A DNA stretch of 22,573 bases, taken from Spirochaetaceae bacterium. GTDB lineage: Bacteria > Spirochaetota > Spirochaetia > DSM-27196 > SKKC01. The notes beneath the pieces are model-generated. The model ran no database searches. It was not told the origin of the DNA and saw only the letters and a list, made by a program, of their open reading frames with translations. The DNA lies in the NCBI GenBank assembly GCA_003554375.1, contig PWGF01000376.1, positions 1 to 22,573 of the forward strand. Reading direction: 5' to 3'. This document shows, piece after piece, positions 1 through 7,407 of the stretch (the stretch's first letter is position 1; each line of letters opens with the position of its first letter). The position numbers and the translations under genes were made by a program.

Positions 1-948
1 CACCTCGCGAGCAGTCGGCTCATCGACCACGAGATGGCTCAGATACCCTGCACCGAGGGCGGCTCGCAGTCCCCGGGCCTTGCCCAACCCGGAGACGACG
101 CAGAGCGCTACACGCCCATCTTGGTACAGCTTCAGCTCCGGCCCGCTCGCCCGCTCGTTGAGCGAAATCCCTTGGTAACTCCCGTCATCCCGGTAGAACA
201 CGGTCGCTAGATCTCCGACCACCCCCTCGGCCTCCAGCTCCTGAAGGTCCTCTTGCTCCAAATACCCGGCGGCGTACACGTGACTGGGGACACCTGCGTT
301 CACCGCTCCGATGCTGAAAAGGACGACGCCGGCCTTTTGCTGCAGCTCCAAGATGCGTCGTACGCTCCGCTCCCGCCACATGGCGGTCTTTGTTGCCGCG
401 TAATCGAAGAAAGTGGGCACAGGGAAGAGATGGGTCCGCGCCCCGTACGCCGAGGCAAAGCGACGGATGATTTCGCTCGTATACGTGTTGTTTATTGTGT
501 ACGTGTTGCCGGCCCCGTTCAGCTGGACGATATCCACCTCCTGCACGGCCTTTGGGGTAATCCGTTTGCTGACCTCGCTCACGGTAGTACCCCATGCGAT
601 TGCAAGAATGGTGTCGCTCTGCATCAAGCCGTTGAGGTAGTTGGCGGTAAAAGTAGCCACCTCCTCGAGCCACACTTCCTCGCCTGCGGTCTCGGTAACG
701 GGTACTATCTGCACGTCCGAGATCCCGAACCGATCGTAAAGAGTCCGGGCCAACGGATTTAGATATTCCCGACGATCGACCACTCGGATTTCGACGAGCC
801 CTTTCTGGCGGGCGAAGCTCAACAGTCGAGATACTTTTGGCCTGGACAGATCCAGTTTGCGACCGATCATCTCGGTGGTAAGGCCCTCGTAGTAATAGAG
901 TTTGGCCACGGTCAGAGCGGCAGCATATGTCTCGTGGCTCTCATCCAT
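1..948 (-). CDS. SorC/DeoR-type sugar-binding transcriptional regulator, 3' end cut by window edge
   Basis: This gene encodes a DNA-binding regulator of the SorC family, which senses a phosphorylated sugar through its large C-terminal domain. Reading from an ATG at 948, 316 codons stay open to base 1. A helix-turn-helix lies at about residues 22-45 (LTTEMIGRKLDLSRPKVSRL). The middle carries the family-like stretch AIAWGTTVSEVS, and the last visible residues, VVDEPTAREV, match the usual C-terminal end, so only a few residues should be missing. An in-frame TTG at 966 with AGAGGG six bases upstream is an alternative start, since the ATG at 948 has no good ribosome site. The gene is divergent from tRNA-Ala. 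Its target operon is not visible and probably lies beyond the left edge. The family call is firm; the ligand is unknown. Confidence 0.85.
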   Translation of the reverse strand, partial: MDESHETYAAALTVAKLYYYEGLTTEMIGRKLDLSRPKVSRLLSFARQKGLVEIRVVDRREYLNPLARTLYDRFGISDVQIVPVTETAGEEVWLEEVATFTANYLNGLMQSDTILAIAWGTTVSEVSKRITPKAVQEVDIVQLNGAGNTYTINNTYTSEIIRRFASAYGARTHLFPVPTFFDYAATKTAMWRERSVRRILELQQKAGVVLFSIGAVNAGVPSHVYAAGYLEQEDLQELEAEGVVGDLATVFYRDDGSYQGISLNERASGPELKLYQDGRVALCVVSGLGKARGLRAALGAGYLSHLVVDEPTAREV

Positions 949-1008
949 GAGTCCATCTTTGGTCAACTCCAGCCCTCTGTCAACGATGTGAACAAGATAA
1001 TTCCAGCC

Positions 1009-1037
1009 TTGACAGTTCTCCGCACCTGGCGTATGTT
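1009..1037 (+). promoter_or_regulatory. Sigma-70-type promoter for tRNA-Ala
   Basis: A perfect -35 TTGACA (1009-1014) is separated by exactly 17 bases from TATGTT (1032-1037). The mature tRNA begins 15 bases after the -10 box. The TTGACA also forms the right arm of an inverted repeat with TGTCAA at 978-983, which lies toward the divergent regulator gene. Whether that arm is an operator is unknown. Confidence 0.75.
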
Positions 1038-1051
1038 CGTGACTGGAATCT

Positions 1052-1125
1052 GGGGGTGTAGCTCAGTTGGTTAGAGTACTTGAATGGCATTCAAGGGGTC
1101 ACGGGTTCGAATCCCGTCACCTCCA
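1052..1125 (+). tRNA. tRNA-Ala, anticodon GGC
   Basis: The 74-base sequence folds into a full cloverleaf. The acceptor arms are GGGGGTG (1052-1058) and CACCTCC (1118-1124), the D stem is GCTC/GAGT, the anticodon stem is CTTGA/TCAAG, and the T arm is ACGGG-TTCGAAT-CCCGT. The anticodon loop ATGGCAT puts GGC at 1086-1088. The acceptor stem has the G3-U70 wobble pair, the main identity element for alanyl-tRNA synthetase, which confirms the alanine assignment. The 3' CCA is not encoded (GTA follows the discriminator A), so it must be added by a nucleotidyltransferase. Confidence 0.95.
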
Positions 1126-1160
1126 GTACTTTGCAGGTTCCTTGAAGCGGGGCTTCTGGT

Positions 1161-2798
1161 ATGGGTAGCCAGTGGAGCGGTACCGGCACCTCCGGTGCCG
1201 TGGATGAGGAGCTGGAAGAGCTTCTCGGGATTGAGCCTGAAAGCCCGGAGGATACCGGCAATGCTTCCGGTCAGGCATCCGACGGCGTCGCTCCGGCTGC
1301 CGACCTCCCTGACATGCAGGTCAAGTCCTTCCGGCGCCCTGACCGGCTGGAGACGGAGCAGCCTCACCGCCATTTCTCCGATAAGAGCTTCTACAAACAG
1401 GTCCTAAGTGGGGAAGGAGAAGCCGCCAAGAAACTGCATCAGGCGTTGAGCGGCTTCCTCAGGGCGGAAGACTCACAGGAGCGGGCTGACTACCGGTCTC
1501 GCGTCATCACCGCGCATTGGCAGCTTCTAGAGCAGCTGGCTGCCCAAATCGGAACACTGCCCGTCCAAAAGCAGCTCTTTCTGCGCTTCAGCCTTCTGCT
1601 CCCCACGGCAGTCTCGGCTGAGCAACGCGAGATGCTTGCCCGCGTTATCCCGCAGAACCGCCTCGAGGAGCCCGTCCACTATGTGGACGAATGGCTCGAA
1701 GAGGTAGCCTACGGGCGGGTCAACCAAAGTGCTACCGATGAGACCAAGCCTTCCAAGCGCTCGCAGGCACAGAAAGTGTCCGAGCGGCTGGAGCGAGCCC
1801 GCGGACGTCGTGATGCGCAGTTGGGGCTTCTTCGCAAAAAAGTAAACGAGATCACCGCTATTGAGAGCCGGCTGCAGGATGCGGTTGCAAGCGTCTGCCG
1901 GCATGCCGAACGCCCGGATTACCCCGAGCTCGTCTATCCGTATGAGGATCGCCAGAAGGCTCTATTTGGCGAGATTAGCCAGATGCTCAAGAAGCTCTCA
2001 GGTATGAACCGCGATCTCGAGCGCGGACACCGGGAGCTGGACTCCATGGAGGAAGAGCTTCACAAGCTCAAAGAGCAAGAAGTGGAAGCCGGCGAGCTCG
2101 GCTCATCGATCGATGCCGACCAGGTCGTCGGTGAGCTACGGACCGTACGTCAGATGGCCAAAATGTGTGTGGGGCGCCAGGGCAATCACTTCCCGATTCT
2201 TATGAAGCAGTATCTTGGCAACGACCTTACCCAGATCGGGACACGGGAGAACGTCGTCAATATCGCAGCAGACGTGGAGTATCTGGACCCTCAGCTGTTT
2301 CAGCGCACGTTCAAGCAACAGAAGAACCGGATCGTTCCCCACATGGTATTGGTGCCCTGCTACGGGGACTCAGGCATCTGCTGGGAGCCGTTTGAGCGCT
2401 ACAACCGAGCCACCAGCCGCGGCCGTCTGGCCATACCAATGTACCCGAAAGACGTCAGGATCGCAGTAATCACCGCGTTAGGCGACCTCAGATGGCAAGT
2501 CGCTAAGGAGAAAGCCCAGCACTACTGGATGGAAGAAGGCCTTACCGGCTGGTACTACGGTTGGTTCTCGGAACAGAAGCTTAAAGGAGATGTAAAGGAT
2601 CAGTTCATCCAACACTACGTGCTCTGGATTACCAAGGAAAGCGAAGGCAACCAGAAGCTCCCCCGGGAAGTCCGGTCGATCTTCTGGCGGTATATGCCCT
2701 TCCCGCAGGAGGTAAAAGACAAGCTCAAGAACCGCGGCTTTGTCTATCAGGACCTATATAAGAAGGACCAGAACCGAGAGCTCTCGGACGGGTACTGA
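1161..2798 (+). CDS. Conserved-looking coiled-coil protein of unknown function
   Basis: I do not recognise this 545-residue protein. Residues 1-60 are acidic and look disordered. Residues 70-190 are predicted helical. Residues about 195-312 form a charged coiled coil rich in E, K, R and L, ending in LKEQEVEAGELGS. The C-terminal 230 residues look like a folded domain with many aromatics (YWMEEGLTGWYYGWF, IFWRYMPFP) and segments such as LVPCYGDSGICWEPF and RLAIPMYPKDVR. There is no signal peptide or membrane segment, so it is probably cytoplasmic. The start is set by an in-frame TGA seven codons upstream; the ATG at 1161 has only a weak GGGG upstream. The gene lies 35 bp after tRNA-Ala with no promoter of its own visible, so it may be read from the tRNA promoter. 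Coding potential looks real; the function is open. Confidence 0.8.
   Translation: MGSQWSGTGTSGAVDEELEELLGIEPESPEDTGNASGQASDGVAPAADLPDMQVKSFRRPDRLETEQPHRHFSDKSFYKQVLSGEGEAAKKLHQALSGFLRAEDSQERADYRSRVITAHWQLLEQLAAQIGTLPVQKQLFLRFSLLLPTAVSAEQREMLARVIPQNRLEEPVHYVDEWLEEVAYGRVNQSATDETKPSKRSQAQKVSERLERARGRRDAQLGLLRKKVNEITAIESRLQDAVASVCRHAERPDYPELVYPYEDRQKALFGEISQMLKKLSGMNRDLERGHRELDSMEEELHKLKEQEVEAGELGSSIDADQVVGELRTVRQMAKMCVGRQGNHFPILMKQYLGNDLTQIGTRENVVNIAADVEYLDPQLFQRTFKQQKNRIVPHMVLVPCYGDSGICWEPFERYNRATSRGRLAIPMYPKDVRIAVITALGDLRWQVAKEKAQHYWMEEGLTGWYYGWFSEQKLKGDVKDQFIQHYVLWITKESEGNQKLPREVRSIFWRYMPFPQEVKDKLKNRGFVYQDLYKKDQNRELSDGY
1184..1200 (+). repeat. Small hairpin at the 5' end of the 545-residue gene
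   Basis: CGGCACC (1184-1190) and GGTGCCG (1194-1200) form a perfect 7-bp stem with a 3-base loop, inside codons 8-14. A second hairpin, GAAGC-GGG-GCTTC at 1144-1156, sits just before the start codon. There is no T tract, so these are not classic terminators. They could affect translation or act as a 3' processing signal for the tRNA. Confidence 0.35.
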
Positions 2799-2852
2799 TC
2801 CGCTGTCCCGCTCGACTCTGACTCTCTGCTTCTCCGCTCGGCGCCCCCGTCG

Positions 2853-3152
2853 CTATGAGCTCGGTTTTCCTGAGGAGCCCTTGGAGCTTTTCGGGAAGAT
2901 CGGATCGAAATACTGGTTCAGATCCACCTTCTTCGCTATGTACTTCACTCCCTTGTGGTAGATCAAGTATGTCGCCGCAATCGACACCACGAAGAGCACC
3001 AGAAATACGAGCATACCCAGCTCCGGCGCAAGCTCAGGGCTAACTACCATCGTAACGGCAAAGAGCAACGTCACGAAGATTATGCTCATGATGATGATGT
3101 TCACCACCGTAGCACCAAGCACGAACAGGATGGTGTTGACTCTCTTGTTCAT
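2853..3152 (-). CDS. Small three-segment membrane protein coupled to lspA
   Basis: This 99-residue protein has three hydrophobic segments at about residues 7-20, 21-38 and 48-64 and a hydrophilic, Ser/Lys-rich C-terminus (SSKGSSGKPSS). It starts with ATG at 3152, which overlaps the lspA stop codon as ATGA, so the two are translationally coupled. A strong ribosome site (GGAGAAGGTGAACA) precedes the ATG. I recall that spirochaetes often carry a similar small membrane protein beside the signal peptidase gene, sometimes labelled a leader-peptide processing enzyme, but no catalytic motif is visible and I would not assign activity. The coupling suggests a role in the membrane or in lipoprotein maturation. 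The gene is convergent with the 545-residue gene; the 54 bp between their stop codons show no clear terminator. Confidence 0.75.
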   Translation of the reverse strand: MNKRVNTILFVLGATVVNIIIMSIIFVTLLFAVTMVVSPELAPELGMLVFLVLFVVSIAATYLIYHKGVKYIAKKVDLNQYFDPIFPKSSKGSSGKPSS

Positions 3153-3796
3153 TGTTCACCTTCTCCGGTTTGGCTCGGAGCCATGCGCCTCAACCGCCGC
3201 TCCAGCCATAGCACGTGCGCCACAAACGCGATCCCGCACACCACGACTGCGGAATCAGCAACATTGAATGTCGGCCACCGCTCCAAGCCCAGGATACCGT
3301 AGAACGCCACGTCGATAAAATCAACTACGCCCTCCGGACGAGCAAACCGATCGAGCAGATTCCCCACGCCGCCTCCTAGGACTCCCGCCAGCATCCACCG
3401 CTGAAACGGAACGAGGTTCCGATCCCACACGTAGTAGATCGCAATCCCAAGGAGTACCACAATCGGCAGAACGACTGAGAGAAGGGTAAGGCCAGGCTCA
3501 GGCAATCCGTGACCGATGCTAAAGGCCACAGCCGGATTCCGCGTGTGGATAATCCGGAGCGCACCGTCCAGATATTCGGCACCCACGCCGTGAAGTGGAA
3601 CCCGGTCGACCACGAGCGCCTTCGTGAGTTGATCGAGCCCGGTTATCACAACGGTAAGCACAAGCGGCTTGAGGAGCTGCCCCGCTGATACACGCGTCCG
3701 GCCCGCAGCGACTAGCTGCGCTGATTGGCCTCGGACGGACGGCGAGGCCCCTGCGGAACTCGAAGGATTTGGTTTACCTACGCTTTGAGATCTCAT
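3149..3796 (-). CDS. lspA: Lipoprotein signal peptidase (signal peptidase II)
   Basis: LspA is the inner-membrane aspartic protease that removes the signal peptide from diacylglyceryl-modified prolipoproteins. The 215-residue product shows the family motifs in order: DQLTKALV (55-62), NPAVAFS (87-93), GVGNLLDR (143-150), VVDFID (157-162) and FNVADS (177-182). D159 and D181 match the catalytic aspartate pair. Four hydrophobic segments follow the usual pattern. The usual length is about 160-170 residues; the extra comes from a Ser/Gly/Arg-rich, hydrophilic N-terminus of about 40 residues. The ATG at 3796 is only 3 bp after the stop of the NIF3-like gene, and no later in-frame start is visible before the first membrane segment, so the extension appears real. 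The gene sits in the middle of a three-gene operon. Confidence 0.93.
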   Translation of the reverse strand: MRSQSVGKPNPSSSAGASPSVRGQSAQLVAAGRTRVSAGQLLKPLVLTVVITGLDQLTKALVVDRVPLHGVGAEYLDGALRIIHTRNPAVAFSIGHGLPEPGLTLLSVVLPIVVLLGIAIYYVWDRNLVPFQRWMLAGVLGGGVGNLLDRFARPEGVVDFIDVAFYGILGLERWPTFNVADSAVVVCGIAFVAHVLWLERRLRRMAPSQTGEGEQ

Positions 3797-3799
3797 GAC

Positions 3800-4561
3800 T
3801 CACAACCCCGTCGGCACGTGAAGAAACGTCGTTTCCAGACCGAGCTCCGTCGAGACGAGCTGCCGTATGGCCTCCGGCCCCCACGTTTCGGTGGCATAGT
3901 GGCCGCCGAACACCACCGAGATATCCGACTCCAGTGCCTGATGGTACACGGTATGCTTTGCGTCACCGGTTATCAGGAGGTCAACCTGCGCATCGATAGC
4001 CTCCTGGAGCGCAAACGCGCCGCCCCCGCTCACCAAGGCTACCCGTTCAGTCTGCTCCGGCCCAAACGGAAGGGTCTGGATTACATTCTCCGGCGCTCCA
4101 AACAGCTTCGCGGTGATTCGTTCGGTTTTCGACGGTTCGGTCATCCGGCCCATGACCCCGATGGATCTGCCCCGCATCGCGCCGAACGGCTCCACGTCCG
4201 TCAGATCCAACTCACGCGCCATCACCGCGTTGTTACCGTGCTTGAGATCGTGATCCAGCGGCAAGTGCACGGCGTAGAGCGCCAAGTCGCGCTCTGCCAT
4301 GAGCTTCACCCTCCGGTAGTGCGCGCCGGTGAGCGGCTCCACGGCTCCCCAAAAAATACCATGGTGGACGAAGAGCAGATCGGCTCCCCAGTCCACCGCC
4401 CGCTTGATAGTCTCAAGACACGCGTCGACGGCAAACGCTGCTCTGGAGAGTTTGGTGCCCGGTGCACCAACCTGCAAGCCGTTGATTGCCGGATCGACCC
4501 CTTCAAAGCTGTCGAAATCCAGGGTCGAGCGGAGATAGGCATCGAACGCACGAACATCCAT
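3800..4561 (-). CDS. NIF3/YbgI-like dinuclear metal centre protein
   Basis: The product belongs to the NIF3 family (often labelled GTP cyclohydrolase 1 type 2 homolog), which forms toroidal hexamers with two metal ions per subunit; the cellular role is poorly defined. At 253 residues it matches the short YbgI-type form without an inserted domain. Visible metal-site motifs are NGLQVG (27-32), VHHG (H66, H67), VHLPLDHD (H99, D103) near the front, and GDAKHT plus GGHYATET near the C-terminus. It is the first gene of a minus-strand operon with lspA, which begins 3 bp after its stop. Ribosome-site support for the ATG at 4561 is weak. A weak promoter (TTGCAC, 17 bases, TAGCGT; 4568-4596) ends only six bases before the ATG. 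Confidence 0.9.
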   Translation of the reverse strand: MDVRAFDAYLRSTLDFDSFEGVDPAINGLQVGAPGTKLSRAAFAVDACLETIKRAVDWGADLLFVHHGIFWGAVEPLTGAHYRRVKLMAERDLALYAVHLPLDHDLKHGNNAVMARELDLTDVEPFGAMRGRSIGVMGRMTEPSKTERITAKLFGAPENVIQTLPFGPEQTERVALVSGGGAFALQEAIDAQVDLLITGDAKHTVYHQALESDISVVFGGHYATETWGPEAIRQLVSTELGLETTFLHVPTGL

Positions 4562-4874
4562 ACCGAAACGCTACCCCACTGGCGCTTCTTGTGCAACCGG
4601 CCCGAATCGCCCCCGCGCCTCCCACTGCTCGCGACGCAAAGGTGCTTCCACTTCCAGGGCAGCCGCAGTTGAACAACCCGTCTGGAAGCGCGGCGGCGAG
4701 TGCCCGGCCTTGGAGGCTTACCCGGAGAATCGTGGTGGTGGTGGTCTAGTGAGGGGCAATTGCTTCGACTGCTTCTCGCCACCGCCTGCGAACCGTACCG
4801 GTCCCACTGCGTTTGCCCTGTTTCCACTGCCCTTTCCGCTATTCTCACGCGCCATATCTCGATATAGTAGGGGC
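4562..4874. other. Divergent intergenic region between the NIF3-like and Lon-like genes
   Basis: This 313-bp gap separates two genes read outward. The Lon-like frame stays open leftward to 4710, but that stretch encodes an unlikely Gly/Pro/Phe-rich peptide and is not expected to be coding. It holds a GTGGTGGTGGTGGT tract at 4732-4745 and a TATAGT at 4863-4868 that could be a -10 box only six bases before the Lon-like ATG, without a convincing -35. No RNA gene is recognisable. Confidence 0.5.
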
Positions 4875-7295
4875 ATGACACCGAACGACCAGGTTTCTCT
4901 CCATACGTCGCCGGCCGGGCGAAAGCTGGCGTACGACGATATTGCATTTTCCATCGACCCGCAGACCATTGCCGAGCTCGACACGGACAACGGCTCGTTC
5001 GACGTCATCGGTCAACCCCGGGCGCTTCGGGCGCTGGAGATGGCGATCCGGATCTCCGCCAAAGGGTACAATATCTTTGCCACCGGACCCAGCGGCACCG
5101 GCAAGCGTACTGCGGTAATGAAGGCGCTCGAGTCGTACAATCCGGGCACCGATCACCTTGTCGACATCGTCTACGTGTTCGATTTCGAACGGGAGGAGCG
5201 CCCGCGGGTGCTCTACCTGCCGGCCGGAGAAGGCCGTCGGTTCAAGCACCACATGTCCAATCTGATCGACCGCGTGCGGTCGCTCGTACGCTCGCTCCTG
5301 GACCAGAAGCAGTTCAAGGCGGAGAAGGACGAGCTCGTCCTAAAGACGGAGAATTGGGAGAGCCGCCTCATCACGGACTTCGAAGCTAAGCTCGCCGAGG
5401 AGGGCTTTACCGTCGTTCAGCCGGAGAACGGCGAGGGACAGGCGGATCTCCAGCCGCTCATTGACGGAGAGCCGGTTAGCTTCGAAGAGCTGCAACGGCG
5501 ATTGACTGCCGGCGAGATAGCCGAAGAGTTCTGGAGCCGATTGCGAGAGAAGTACCACCGTTACTTGGATGAGCTTTCTCGTCTCTACCAAAGGGTCCAG
5601 CAGAACCGGGTCAAGATGGAAGCAGACCTCGACCAGCTGAAACAGCAGGCACTGGAGGCGGACTTGCAGCAGGCGTTCGATGAGCTGCGCGAGCTCTATC
5701 CGCAGCCTCGCGTACAGGCACATCTAGATCGAACGCTCGCGGACATAAAGCGGAATCTGGAGTTCTTCTTCCCGGAGGGGCCGGACAAGGACGAGGAAGG
5801 GAACCCACCGCTATCGCGTTATCACGTAAACGTGCTGGTAGACCATTCGGACGCCGACCGGCCTCCGATCGTCTTCGAGAGCCATCCCGACTATCCAACG
5901 CTTTTCGGCAGCCAGGAGCCGGTCGCCGAAGGCTCGCACGAGCATCGGAGCGGCTTCATGATGCTCCGGGCGGGCTCGCTTGTGCGGGCATCCGGGGGAT
6001 ACCTCGTCCTCCGCGCCGAGGATCTCGTTGCCGAAGAGGATTCGTGGGTCGCCCTGAAGCGTGCGCTGAGCGACGGCAAAACCGAGATACGGAATCACCC
6101 CGGCCCGTTTCACGTGCACGGCTCAGGTCTCAAGCCGGAGGAAATCGAGATCGACGTCAAAGTCATTATAATGGGAAACGAACAGATCTACGATTTCCTC
6201 TGGAACATGGACCCGGAGTTTCCCAAGCTTTTCAAGGTTCCGGCCGAGTTCGACTCCGTGATGGTGCGCGACACCGAGGCCATCACGCAGTACGTTCGCT
6301 TCATGAAGCTCATCGCCAATGAAGAGCAACTCACTCCGCTTTCGCACGAGGCCATGGCGGCGATCGTGGAGTATGGCGTGCGATTGAGCGAGTTTCGCAA
6401 CCGGCTTACTACGCGCTTCAGTCAAATAGCCGACCTCATCCGAGAGTCCGGCTTCTGGGCGGCCCGGCATGGCAACGGTGAAGTCCGCCGCAGCGATGTG
6501 GAGCACGCCATAGAAGAGCGCCGGTTTCTCTGCAGCCTGCCGGAGGAGAAGCTCGATGAACAGATTCGCAACGGAGAGCTCCTGATCACGGTCGCCGGCT
6601 CGGCGGTCGGCCGTATCAACGGGCTTGCGGTAATCGACCGCGGTTACTATGCGTTCGCCCGTCCGATGCTCATCACTGCGCGGACATCCTTGGGGGATGA
6701 AGGGGTCATCAACATCGAGCGAGAGAGCGGCCTATCGGGTGAGCTCCACGACAAGGGCGTCTACATCCTCGAGGGCTTCCTCCGCTCGACGTACGCCGCC
6801 GACACTCCGCTTTCGATCCGTGCAAGCATCGCATTCGAACAGAGCTATATCGAGGTGGACGGGGATTCGGCCTCCTCTACCGAAGTCTACGCCCTTCTCT
6901 CCTCCATCAGCAGAATTCCGCTCAGACAGGATATCGCAGTGAGCGGATCAGTGAACCAGATGGGACAGGTCCAGGCCGTCGGCGGGATAAGCGAAAAGGT
7001 GGAAGGATTCTACGCCGTGTGCCGTCAGCTTGGGCTTAGCGGCAGACAAGGGATCGTCATACCGGAGGGGAACATCCCGAATCTGATTCTCTCGCGCGAG
7101 GTACAGGATGCGGTGCGAGAGGGATCGTTCCATATCTACTCGGTCCGGACGATCGACGAAGGTATGGAGATACTTACCGGAGTGCCTTCCGGAACGCGCG
7201 GTCCCGACGGCCACTTCCCAGAGAACACGGTCAACGGCATCGTAGAAGCCGCTCTCCGACAGATGGCGGACCGGATGAAATCGTTTGACAGCTGA
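4875..7295 (+). CDS. Lon-related AAA ATP-dependent protease (LonB-like, AAA_32 type)
   Basis: This is an 806-residue soluble ATPase-protease distinct from classical LonA. The Walker A motif GPSGTGKR lies at residues 71-78. A long, charged helical insertion at about 150-320 interrupts the ATPase part, and the GGYLVLRAEDL stretch plus following segments complete the AAA module. The C-terminal Lon protease domain has the catalytic serine in EVDGDSAS (S665) and lysine in GGISEK (K708). Their spacing of 43 equals that of E. coli Lon, so proteolysis is expected to be intact. The ATG at 4875 is chosen because the protein then begins just before the conserved domain; the GGGG one base upstream is too close for a normal ribosome site. 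The helical insertion is typical of this protease family, whose members are usually annotated as Lon-related or ATP-binding protein. Substrates are unknown. Confidence 0.9.
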   Translation: MTPNDQVSLHTSPAGRKLAYDDIAFSIDPQTIAELDTDNGSFDVIGQPRALRALEMAIRISAKGYNIFATGPSGTGKRTAVMKALESYNPGTDHLVDIVYVFDFEREERPRVLYLPAGEGRRFKHHMSNLIDRVRSLVRSLLDQKQFKAEKDELVLKTENWESRLITDFEAKLAEEGFTVVQPENGEGQADLQPLIDGEPVSFEELQRRLTAGEIAEEFWSRLREKYHRYLDELSRLYQRVQQNRVKMEADLDQLKQQALEADLQQAFDELRELYPQPRVQAHLDRTLADIKRNLEFFFPEGPDKDEEGNPPLSRYHVNVLVDHSDADRPPIVFESHPDYPTLFGSQEPVAEGSHEHRSGFMMLRAGSLVRASGGYLVLRAEDLVAEEDSWVALKRALSDGKTEIRNHPGPFHVHGSGLKPEEIEIDVKVIIMGNEQIYDFLWNMDPEFPKLFKVPAEFDSVMVRDTEAITQYVRFMKLIANEEQLTPLSHEAMAAIVEYGVRLSEFRNRLTTRFSQIADLIRESGFWAARHGNGEVRRSDVEHAIEERRFLCSLPEEKLDEQIRNGELLITVAGSAVGRINGLAVIDRGYYAFARPMLITARTSLGDEGVINIERESGLSGELHDKGVYILEGFLRSTYAADTPLSIRASIAFEQSYIEVDGDSASSTEVYALLSSISRIPLRQDIAVSGSVNQMGQVQAVGGISEKVEGFYAVCRQLGLSGRQGIVIPEGNIPNLILSREVQDAVREGSFHIYSVRTIDEGMEILTGVPSGTRGPDGHFPENTVNGIVEAALRQMADRMKSFDS

Positions 7296-7313
7296 TGTGT
7301 GAGGCGGCATTCT
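7285..7313 (+). promoter_or_regulatory. Possible promoter for the GHKL-HDOD gene
   Basis: A perfect TTGACA (7285-7290) overlaps the last codons of the Lon-like gene. Seventeen bases later is CATTCT (7308-7313), only a partial -10 match. It would give the downstream gene a leader of about 90 bases. The -35 is good and the -10 is weak. Confidence 0.35.
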
Positions 7314-7407
7314 ATCAGAAGTTGGGGGGTATCACGGCACCGTCGGGACAACGTTCCGAGGACGCAGCAAACAGGACGCGCGTACAGAGCGTCCAAAGGG
7401 GAGGAAG

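Noticed and set aside
1052..1160. tRNA-Ala 3' end as an attachment site for an integrated element
   Set aside because: No integrase, no repeat of the tRNA 3' end and no foreign-looking genes downstream.
3725..4672. Long open frame on the plus strand opposite lspA and the NIF3-like gene
   Set aside because: It is antisense to two genes with clear catalytic motifs, and its product is His/Arg-rich with no recognisable domain.
4710..4874. N-terminal extension of the Lon-like protease
   Set aside because: It is Gly/Pro/Phe-rich, lies in the divergent intergenic region and precedes a start that fits the family; no ribosome site supports it.
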